Source: Actinomycetota bacterium
GTDB lineage: Bacteria; Actinomycetota; Thermoleophilia; Gaiellales; Gaiellaceae
NCBI GenBank assembly: GCA_013811645.1
Contig: JACCUU010000008.1
Span: 1 to 6,639 of the forward strand
DNA length: 6,639 nt
Direction of reading: 5' to 3'
Shown: piece after piece, positions 1-5,558 of the stretch
Position numbering within the stretch: position 1 is the first letter of the stretch
How the letters are laid out: the number at the start of each line of letters is the position of its first letter
Program-made: the position numbers and the translations under genes
The notes under the pieces: model-generated
Database searches by the model: none
Told to the model about the DNA's origin: nothing
The model's input: the letters and a program-made list of their open reading frames with translations, nothing else

Positions 1-27
1 CCGGCGGATCTGACCAGTCGCTGATGA

Positions 28-39
28 CCGCGGCCGCGG
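28..39. repeat. 12-bp perfect GC palindrome upstream of pcrA
   Basis: CCGCGGCCGCGG reads the same on both strands. It lies just upstream of the putative -10 element of the helicase gene, where a -35 element or operator would fall. In DNA this GC-rich a 12-bp palindrome can easily arise by chance, so a regulatory role is only a possibility. Confidence 0.3.
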
Positions 40-40
40 C

Positions 41-46
41 TAGCAT
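41..46 (+). promoter_or_regulatory. Putative -10 element for leaderless pcrA transcript
   Basis: TAGCAT matches the TANNNT pattern of a -10 hexamer. It ends six bases before the GTG start at 53, so transcription would begin at or next to the start codon. No Shine-Dalgarno-like purine run lies between, which fits a leaderless mRNA, a common arrangement in actinobacteria. I see no convincing -35 hexamer at the usual distance. The TAG of this hexamer is also an in-frame stop, so the helicase reading frame cannot extend further upstream. Confidence 0.35.
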
Positions 47-52
47 CGGCAA

Positions 53-2212
53 GTGTCCGTCGCGGAGTCCCAGACCGATCTCGCCACCCTCAACCAGGCG
101 CAGCGTGAGGCGGTTCAGCACACCGAAGGCCCCCTGCTCGTGGTCGCGGGCGCGGGCTCGGGAAAGACGCGCGTCCTTACCCATCGCGTTGCCCACCTCG
201 TCGAGGATTTGAAGGTCAAGCCGAACCAGATTCTCGCGATCACGTTCACGAACAAGGCCGCGGGGGAGATGCGGGAGCGCCTGGAGCGGATGCTCGGCGC
301 GACCGCGCGCGCGATCTGGATCCTCACCTTCCACGCCGCCTGTGGCCGCATGCTTCGACGTGAAGCGGAGCGGCTCGGCTACCGCTCGACGTTCTCGATC
401 TACGACGACCAGGATCAGGTGCGCCTGGTGAAAGCCTGCCTGGAGGAGCTCGGGAAGGATCCGAAGCGCTTCTCGCCGCGCGGCATTCACTCGCAGATCT
501 CGCGTGCCAAGAACGAGCTCGTCTCACCCGAGGACTACCTGGCGCGCGTCGCCTCGTTCTGGGATCAGACCGTCGCCGAGGTGTACGAGCTGTACCAGCG
601 CCGGCTGCACGCCTCGAACGCCGTCGACTTCGACGACATGCTCATGCTCACCGTGCAGGTCTTCGAGCGCTTCCCGGAGGCGCTCGCCCACTGGCAGAAG
701 TCGTTCCGTTACATCCTCGTCGACGAGTATCAGGACACGAACCACGCCCAGTACCGTCTGCTACAGCTCCTCGGCGCCGAGCACGGAAACGTATGTGCCG
801 TTGGCGATCAGGATCAGTCGGTGTACGGCTTCCGCGGGGCCGACATTCGCAACATCACGGAGTTCGAGTCGGACTTCCCCGGGACGCACGTAGTCACGCT
901 CGAACAGAACTACCGCTCGACGAACTCGATCCTGCGAGCGGCCAACGCGGTCATCGAGCAGAACACCGAACGGAAACCGAAGCACCTGTTTTCCGACCTC
1001 GGCGAAGGCGAGCCGGTCCACGTTGTCGAGCTCGAGGACGAGCACTCGGAGGCCCGCTTCGTCGCCGCCGAGATCGCGGGGCTCATCGACCAGGGGCTCT
1101 CCGCCAGTGAGATCGCGGTCTTCTACCGAACGAACGCGCAGTCACGGGTGCTGGAGGACGTGCTCGTGCGCCAGGACGTGCCATACCAGGTCATCGGCGG
1201 GCCTCGGTTCTACGAGCGGGCGGAGATCCGGGACGCGACCGCGTATCTGGCCGTCCTCGTCAACCCGAGCGACGCCGGCTCGCTCCTGCGCATCGCCAAC
1301 CGGCCCCGGCGCGGCATCGGCGATACCTCGCTCGCGCGTGTCGTGAGCCACGCGGACACGACCGGCCGCACGCTCTGGGAAGCGCTCGCAGATCCGGAGG
1401 CGGCCGGAGTGACCTCTGCCGCGTGCCGCGCGATCCGCGGGTTCCGGTCGACGATGGAGTCGCTGATGGCGCAGGCACAGGATCTCCCCGTGGACGAGGT
1501 CCTCGAACGGATGCTGGAGAAGACCGGAATCCTGGACACGTACGAGGCCGAGCGGACGATCGAGGCGCGCGGGCGAATCGAGAACCTGCAGGAGCTCGTC
1601 GGCGTCGCCCGCGAGTATCGGCAGCAGACGGCTGATGCGTCGCTGGCCGGCTTTCTCCAGGACATCTCCCTCGTCTCCGACCAGGACACGATCGCCGACG
1701 ACCGCGGCCTCGTCACGCTCATGACCCTGCACAACGCGAAGGGCCTCGAGTTCAAGGCCGTGTACGCGATCGGGATGGAGGAGGGGATCTTCCCGCACAT
1801 GCGCTCGATCGAGGAGCAGGGCGTGGAGGAGGAGCGCCGGCTCTGTTACGTCGGCATGACCCGCGCGATGGAGCGCCTGACGATGACGCACACCCTTTCT
1901 CGCTCGCTCTGGGGGCGCCGGAGCTACAACCTCTCCTCGCGCTTTCTCGACGAGCTGCCGCGCGAGGTGGAGCGCGAGCGGCTGAAGCCGTCCTCCTGGG
2001 CGAGCTACGGATCGCCGGCGAGCGCCGCGGCACGGGGAGGCAACCCCGGGCTGTCCCTCTCGACGGGCGACTCCGTGCGCCACGCGTCGCTCGGGGAAGG
2101 CGTCGTTACGGCGCTCGAGCCCGGAGGCGTTGTCACCATCCGCTTCGCGGAGGACGGCACGGAGCGGAGGCTCATGGTCGAGTACGCGCCTCTCGAGAGG
2201 ATCGCGGAGTGA
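53..2212 (+). CDS. pcrA: ATP-dependent DNA helicase PcrA/UvrD (SF1A)
   Basis: A 3'-5' superfamily 1A DNA helicase, acting in the cytoplasm in excision repair, in clearing protein-DNA roadblocks and in replication-transcription conflicts (family knowledge). The 719 aa match the usual PcrA length. All motifs are present in order: Q motif LNQAQREAV (13-21), Walker A AGAGSGKT (32-39), motif Ia ITFTNKAAGEM (63-73), TFHAACGRML (92-101), motif II DEYQD (224-228), motif III GDQDQSVYGFRGAD (251-264), motif IV EQNYRST (284-290), motif V TLMTLHNAKGLEF (555-567) and motif VI YVGMTRAMERL (599-609). Residues 671-719 resemble the C-terminal Tudor-like domain that contacts RNA polymerase in PcrA/UvrD. GTG at 53 is the only plausible start, because an in-frame TAG lies at 41-43 and conserved sequence begins soon after. 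Its last codons carry the ribosome site of the next gene. UvrD1 is the alternative name; RecB- or Rep-type enzymes fit less well. Confidence 0.97.
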   Translation: MSVAESQTDLATLNQAQREAVQHTEGPLLVVAGAGSGKTRVLTHRVAHLVEDLKVKPNQILAITFTNKAAGEMRERLERMLGATARAIWILTFHAACGRMLRREAERLGYRSTFSIYDDQDQVRLVKACLEELGKDPKRFSPRGIHSQISRAKNELVSPEDYLARVASFWDQTVAEVYELYQRRLHASNAVDFDDMLMLTVQVFERFPEALAHWQKSFRYILVDEYQDTNHAQYRLLQLLGAEHGNVCAVGDQDQSVYGFRGADIRNITEFESDFPGTHVVTLEQNYRSTNSILRAANAVIEQNTERKPKHLFSDLGEGEPVHVVELEDEHSEARFVAAEIAGLIDQGLSASEIAVFYRTNAQSRVLEDVLVRQDVPYQVIGGPRFYERAEIRDATAYLAVLVNPSDAGSLLRIANRPRRGIGDTSLARVVSHADTTGRTLWEALADPEAAGVTSAACRAIRGFRSTMESLMAQAQDLPVDEVLERMLEKTGILDTYEAERTIEARGRIENLQELVGVAREYRQQTADASLAGFLQDISLVSDQDTIADDRGLVTLMTLHNAKGLEFKAVYAIGMEEGIFPHMRSIEEQGVEEERRLCYVGMTRAMERLTMTHTLSRSLWGRRSYNLSSRFLDELPREVERERLKPSSWASYGSPASAAARGGNPGLSLSTGDSVRHASLGEGVVTALEPGGVVTIRFAEDGTERRLMVEYAPLERIAE
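2195..2200 (+). promoter_or_regulatory. Shine-Dalgarno for first Eis gene, inside pcrA
   Basis: GAGAGG lies within the last codons of the helicase gene and ends eight bases before the GTG at 2209. This supports the GTG that overlaps the helicase stop codon as the true start, and suggests translational coupling. Confidence 0.55.
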
Positions 2213-3417
2213 GCCTCGAATACCGAAGCCCCAGCGCCGACGAGTTCGCGACCGTCCTGAGTACGGCCGCTGCGGCGTTCGGCGAGGAGCCGAAGGAGGA
2301 CGACATAGAGCGGCAGCGCCGTTTCATGCCGCTCGATCGCGCGCTCGCAGGGTGGGATGCCGGCAAGCCCATCGGGGTCACCGCTTCCTACCCGTTCGAG
2401 CTGACCATTCCGGGCGGCCACGTGCCGGCCGCGGGCGTGACCTGGGTCGGTGTGCTGCCGAGCCATCGGCGGCAGGGCGTGCTGCGGGAGTTGATGCGCC
2501 GCCAGTTGGACGACGTTCACCGGCGGGAGGAGCCGCTCGCCATCCTGTGGGCATCCGAGTCGGTGATCTACGGCCGCTTCGGTTACGGAATGGCTGCTCC
2601 TGCGACAGAGCTCGACGCAGAGCGCGCCGCCTTCGCGTTGCGGAACGATCCGGGGACGCGGGGTTCCGTCCGGCTCCTCACCGCGGACGAGGCTGCCGAG
2701 GTCTTTCCCCCGGTGTACGAGCGAGTTCGCGTAGAGCGACCTGGCATGCTGGGCCGCAACGCCGAAGCCTGGAAGTACAGCCGGCTCGCGGACCCCGAGC
2801 ATTGGCGGGAGGGCAGCGGTCCGAAGTTCTACGCGCTGCTCGAGATGGATGGCGAAGCCGTTGGTTACGCGCTCTACCGGATCGCCTCGAAGTGGGAGGG
2901 CGGAACGCCGAAGGGTGAGGTTCGCATCGTCGAGGCGCTCGCCACGTCCCCGGAGGCGACGGCCGAGCTCTGGCGCTTCCTCTTCGGCATCGATCTCGTC
3001 GTCAAGGTGAAGTCGGACGCCGCTGATCCGGCATGGCCGCTCTTCTTGATGGCCGCCGATCCTCGGCGCCTGCACATCTCGGTGTCGGACGGGCTCTGGC
3101 TGCGCCTGGTCGACCTCGAAGCCGCGCTGCGGGCGCGCTCGTTCGCAGCGGGCGATCCGGTCGTGCTCGAGGTCACCGACGAGATGCTTCCGCGAAATGC
3201 CGGCGGCTGGTCGGTCGGAACGGAAACCGGTCGAAGCGAGCAGGAGCCCGATGTGGCCCTCGACATCGCCGACCTGGCGTGCGTCTACCTCGGCGCGTTC
3301 TCGTTCGAGCGGCTCGCTGCCGCCGGGCGAGCGCGAGAGCTCAGGTCGGGTGGGCTCGCGCGCGCGACCGCGCTCTTCGCGACTCCGCTGCCGCCGTATT
3401 GCCCGGAAGGATTCTGA
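2209..3417 (+). CDS. eis: Eis-type GNAT N-acetyltransferase (paralogue 1)
   Basis: Acetyl-CoA-dependent N-acetyltransferase of the Eis family. In known members a catalytic GNAT, a second GNAT-like region and an SCP2-like C-terminal domain assemble as a hexamer and acetylate amines such as aminoglycosides and lysines. The 402 aa equal the length of Mycobacterium tuberculosis Eis. The acetyl-CoA loop VGVLPSHRRQG is at 80-90 and LWASESVIYGRFGYG at 113-127. Tyr126, the general acid of the mycobacterial enzyme, falls at the same number here, and the protein ends in Phe402, whose carboxylate serves catalysis in Eis. GYALYRI (219-225) and YLGAFSF (360-366) mark the later domains. No signal peptide is visible, so it is likely cytoplasmic. 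GTG at 2209 overlaps the helicase TGA by four bases. The substrate cannot be inferred; aminoglycosides are only one possibility. Confidence 0.92.
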   Translation: MSLEYRSPSADEFATVLSTAAAAFGEEPKEDDIERQRRFMPLDRALAGWDAGKPIGVTASYPFELTIPGGHVPAAGVTWVGVLPSHRRQGVLRELMRRQLDDVHRREEPLAILWASESVIYGRFGYGMAAPATELDAERAAFALRNDPGTRGSVRLLTADEAAEVFPPVYERVRVERPGMLGRNAEAWKYSRLADPEHWREGSGPKFYALLEMDGEAVGYALYRIASKWEGGTPKGEVRIVEALATSPEATAELWRFLFGIDLVVKVKSDAADPAWPLFLMAADPRRLHISVSDGLWLRLVDLEAALRARSFAAGDPVVLEVTDEMLPRNAGGWSVGTETGRSEQEPDVALDIADLACVYLGAFSFERLAAAGRARELRSGGLARATALFATPLPPYCPEGF

Positions 3418-3444
3418 GGGTGGTTTCGAGCCTGGGAAACACCC
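3418..3444 (+). terminator. Stem-loop directly after first Eis gene
   Basis: GGGT plus GTTTC (3418-3427, with G3422 bulged) can pair with GAAAC plus ACCC (3436-3444), a nine-pair stem with an eight-base loop starting one base after the stop codon. There is no T-run, so it is a weak intrinsic terminator at best. It could instead stabilise the 3' end or slow read-through into the second Eis gene. It overlaps a candidate promoter element. Confidence 0.3.
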
Positions 3445-3461
3445 GGTGACCGTCACCCGTT
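3435..3461 (+). promoter_or_regulatory. Candidate ECF-sigma-type promoter before second Eis gene
   Basis: GGAAAC (3435-3440) and CGTT (3458-3461) are separated by 17 bases, resembling the GGAAC / CGTT pattern of many extracytoplasmic-function sigma factor promoters. Transcription would begin about 60 bases before the ATG at 3528. The match is short and overlaps the stem-loop after the first Eis gene, so it is tentative. Confidence 0.25.
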
Positions 3462-3472
3462 GCACCGTCACC
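3445..3472. repeat. Inverted repeat plus direct repeat, possible operator
   Basis: GGTGAC and GTCACC (3445-3457) form a perfect 6-bp inverted repeat around one base. ACCGTCACC occurs at 3449-3457 and again at 3464-3472, a 15-bp period. Both lie between the two Eis genes and overlap the candidate -10 region of the second, where a repressor could act. The role is inferred only from position. Confidence 0.3.
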
Positions 3473-3512
3473 AGCTACTAGAGTCCTCCGGCCGCCACGT
3501 CCGAGAGCTCGC

Positions 3513-3520
3513 AGGGAGGA
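3513..3520 (+). promoter_or_regulatory. Strong Shine-Dalgarno for second Eis gene
   Basis: AGGGAGGA ends seven bases before the ATG at 3528. This near-consensus site fixes the start and shows that the gene is translated independently of its upstream neighbour. Confidence 0.8.
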
Positions 3521-3527
3521 ACAAGGG

Positions 3528-4748
3528 ATGGCCTACCGCATTCGACCGTGCCGCTCGCTGGACGAGCTCGGCCAGGCGGCGGGCGCGATCGGTCACTACT
3601 TCGGCTGGGTTCCGACGGACGAGGAGGTCGAGCGGTTCTCGCAGGTGATTCCGCCAGAGCGGATGCACGCGGCCTTCGACGGCAAGGAGATCGTCGGCGG
3701 GGCAGGGGTGTTCCCGTTCGAGATGACGGTTCCGGGTGGACCGGTGCCGTGCGCAGGCGTCACCGTCGTCGGAGTGCTCCCTACGCACCGGCGCCGTGGC
3801 CTCTTGTCCCGGATGATGCGTGCGCAGATCGACGACATCCATGCGCGGGGTGAACCATTCGCGGCGCTCTGGGCCTCCGAACCCACGATCTACGGCCGCT
3901 TCGGGTACGGCCACGCCTCACTCACGCACGAGGTCCGCCTGCCGCGGATCTGGGCGGCGTTCCGAGCGGGAACGCCCGCGCGCACCGGCCGGGTGCGTCT
4001 CATCGAGCAGGACGAGTCGCTGAGGGTCTTCCCGCGCCTCTACCAAAAGGTTGCGAGGGAGACGCCGGGATTCCTCGCCCGCTCGAAGGCGTGGTGGGAG
4101 CTTCGCCGCCTGCGCGACGATCCGTCGCGGCGTCCGCCCGGCTCCGGCCCGCTCAACCGGGCGCTGCTCGAGATCGACGGGCGTGCCGCCGGCTACGCGC
4201 TCTACCGCATCGTGCAGTCAGAGGAGGCGGGGCACTGGACGCGGACCCTACGGGTCGTCGAGGCGCTCGGGGTCGACCCGACGGCGACACGCGAGGTTTG
4301 GCGCTTCCTGCTCGAGGTCGACTGGACGGACGAGATCCAAGCCTGGCTCCTTCCGACCGATCACCCGTTGCAGCACCTGGTCGCGCGGCTCGACCGGCTC
4401 GATCTTCGGGTCGGCACAGGGCTCTGGGTGCGGCCGGTCGACGTGGGCGCGACCCTTTCGGCGCGGAGCTACCGGTCGGACAGCCGTGTCACGTTCGAGC
4501 TGCGGGACTCGTTCTGCACCTGGAACGAGGGCACGTGGACGCTTGCCGACGGGGTCGCGAAGCGGTCGAGCCGTCGTCCGGATCTTCGACTCGACGTGCA
4601 GGCGCTCGGCGCGGCATATCTCGGCGGCTTCTCGTTCGCGGAGCTCTCGCGAGCCGGCCTGGTCGAGGAGGCGTCCCGGGGCGCTCTCGCGCGTGCGGAC
4701 GCGCTGTTTCTCTCGGAGCCCGCTCCGTGGTGTCCTGAGATCTTCTAG
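3528..4748 (+). CDS. eis: Eis-type GNAT N-acetyltransferase (paralogue 2)
   Basis: Second Eis-family acetyltransferase, 406 aa, a tandem but diverged paralogue of the gene before it. Shared landmarks are the beta-strand PFEMTVPGGPVPCAGVTVVG (63-82), the acetyl-CoA loop VGVLPTHRRRG (81-91), LWASEPTIYGRFGYG (114-128), GYALYRI (222-228), the REVWRFLLEVD block (255-265), AYLGGFSF (363-370) and the C-terminal CPEIF. The catalytic pair expected from M. tuberculosis Eis is kept as Tyr127 and C-terminal Phe406. Residues outside these blocks differ widely, including the charged 185-210 segment (ELRRLRDDPSRRPPG), so the substrate range may differ. No signal peptide is seen. It lies 110 bases after the first Eis gene and may be read from it or from its own promoter. 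A resistance or regulatory role is possible but unproven. Confidence 0.92.
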   Translation: MAYRIRPCRSLDELGQAAGAIGHYFGWVPTDEEVERFSQVIPPERMHAAFDGKEIVGGAGVFPFEMTVPGGPVPCAGVTVVGVLPTHRRRGLLSRMMRAQIDDIHARGEPFAALWASEPTIYGRFGYGHASLTHEVRLPRIWAAFRAGTPARTGRVRLIEQDESLRVFPRLYQKVARETPGFLARSKAWWELRRLRDDPSRRPPGSGPLNRALLEIDGRAAGYALYRIVQSEEAGHWTRTLRVVEALGVDPTATREVWRFLLEVDWTDEIQAWLLPTDHPLQHLVARLDRLDLRVGTGLWVRPVDVGATLSARSYRSDSRVTFELRDSFCTWNEGTWTLADGVAKRSSRRPDLRLDVQALGAAYLGGFSFAELSRAGLVEEASRGALARADALFLSEPAPWCPEIF

Positions 4749-4755
4749 CGCTCTG

Positions 4756-4771
4756 TCCCTCCTTCGAGGGA
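4756..4771 (+). terminator. Small hairpin after second Eis gene
   Basis: TCCCTC and GAGGGA form a perfect 6-bp stem around CTTC, eight bases after the stop codon; the CUUCG context favours a stable loop. No T-run follows, so this is at best a weak or Rho-assisted terminator. Confidence 0.35.
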
Positions 4772-4850
4772 ATCTGCCCGGAAACGCGCAAGTTCTGACC
4801 GGTGACCGGATCCATTCAGCTGCCGGACAAGGTGCGGCGGCTATCAGTCT

Positions 4851-4870
4851 GGCGGCTGGCTACAGCCGCC
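4851..4870 (+). promoter_or_regulatory. Perfect 8-bp hairpin in peroxidase upstream region
   Basis: GGCGGCTG pairs perfectly with CAGCCGCC around a GCTA loop. A second copy of GGCGGCT at 4836-4842 could compete for the same 3' arm. The hairpin sits about midway between the second Eis gene and the peroxidase and has no T-run. It could end Eis transcription or be part of the peroxidase 5' leader, where it competes with another pairing. Confidence 0.45.
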
Positions 4871-4915
4871 GCCCTCCGGCACTCATCTCGAGGAGATAGC
4901 CCTTTCGGTTGTAGC
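4859..4915 (+). promoter_or_regulatory. Alternative long-range stem in peroxidase leader
   Basis: GCTACAGCCG (4859-4868) can pair with CGGTTGTAGC (4906-4915) over ten positions, nine Watson-Crick and one G-U. The enclosed loop holds a short ATCTC / GAGAT hairpin (4885-4897). This stem uses the same bases as the 4851-4870 hairpin, so the two are mutually exclusive. Whether the region is transcribed with the peroxidase is not known, and no known riboswitch class is recognised. Confidence 0.25.
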
Positions 4916-4962
4916 GTCGAGCTCCGCGAGCCGCGAACATCCGCGGACGCATTCGCGAGGAC

Positions 4963-4969
4963 AGGAGGA
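4963..4969 (+). promoter_or_regulatory. Shine-Dalgarno for the peroxidase
   Basis: AGGAGGA ends four bases before the GTG at 4974, with the core GGAGG five bases away. It selects this GTG and this frame, and argues against a start in the other long open frame running through the region. Confidence 0.7.
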
Positions 4970-4973
4970 CGTC

Positions 4974-5558
4974 GTGGACAGCCACGGTTCGGAGAGTTAC
5001 TTCGTCATCGGCGAGGGACTGCTGGCAGAGAGCGAGGGGGGAAGGACGCGTACGCTCGCAGCCTCGGTCGAGGCGGAGGTGCCGCCGTTTCGCTTCTCGC
5101 GGATGGGGCCGAGCGGGGTGGACCGCCAGCTCGGCGAGCCGGGCGCCAGGAAGCTGGGCCAGTCGATGGCAGCGGGCGGAGGTGGCGCCGGGCAGATCCC
5201 GGCCGGCTTCACGTACCTCGGCCAGTTCGTCGACCACGACCTCACGTTCGACAAGACCAGTGTCATGCTCGGCGAGAATGTGTCGCCGGCGCAGCTCCTG
5301 CAAGCGCGCTCGCCGAGCCTGGATCTCGACTCGCTGTACGGGGGCGGCCCCGCGGACCCGGAGTCAGCCAAGTTCTACGAGGCCGACGGCCTCCATCTGA
5401 AGTTGGGAAAGACGCTGGCGGCCGACGGCATCCCGGCGAAGGACGGCTTCGACCTCCCGCGCGGAGCGGGCTCGAACGCGGCGCAGAAGCGGAAGGCAAT
5501 ATTCCGGATCCGCGGAACGACGAGAACCTCGCGGTCGCCCAGACGCACCTCGCGCTGA
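4974..5558 (+). CDS. Haem peroxidase, N-terminal part (distal His half)
   Basis: As read, this gives 194 aa from GTG 4974 to TGA at 5556-5558; the last 19 or so residues (Arg/Thr/Ser-rich) are out-of-frame sequence. The true family sequence covers residues 1-175. GQFVDHD (83-89) is the distal motif: by analogy with myeloperoxidase Gln84 and His88 are catalytic, Asp87 is the haem-ester residue and Asp89 a calcium ligand. TFDKTS follows, then RSPSLDLDSLYGGGP (112-126), typical of bacterial members. On its own the product lacks the catalytic Arg and the proximal His and cannot be an active peroxidase. There is no signal peptide or membrane segment. Confidence 0.75.
   Translation: MDSHGSESYFVIGEGLLAESEGGRTRTLAASVEAEVPPFRFSRMGPSGVDRQLGEPGARKLGQSMAAGGGGAGQIPAGFTYLGQFVDHDLTFDKTSVMLGENVSPAQLLQARSPSLDLDSLYGGGPADPESAKFYEADGLHLKLGKTLAADGIPAKDGFDLPRGAGSNAAQKRKAIFRIRGTTRTSRSPRRTSR

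Noticed and set aside
28..46. Vector or linker contamination suggested by adjoining restriction-like sites (NotI, NheI)
   Set aside because: Such sites are expected in GC-rich DNA, and the sequence runs directly into a native-looking helicase start.
1142..2083. A 313-aa open frame on the minus strand opposite the helicase
   Set aside because: It is antisense to helicase motifs V and VI, is rich in Arg/Ala/Gly and matches nothing recognisable; it is a GC shadow.
2005..3471. A 488-aa open frame on the minus strand
   Set aside because: It lies opposite the clearly conserved Eis gene and the helicase end, has low-complexity Arg/Pro-rich composition and shows no recognisable domain; it is a GC shadow.
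4051..4899. A 282-aa plus-strand open frame overlapping the second Eis gene
   Set aside because: It is Arg/Ser-rich, out of frame with the conserved Eis protein and has no ribosome site.
5485..5510. Programmed -1 ribosomal frameshift in the peroxidase
   Set aside because: No X XXY YYZ slippery heptamer is present around GCAATATTCC and no strong stem follows immediately; a one-base deletion or sequence error explains it better.
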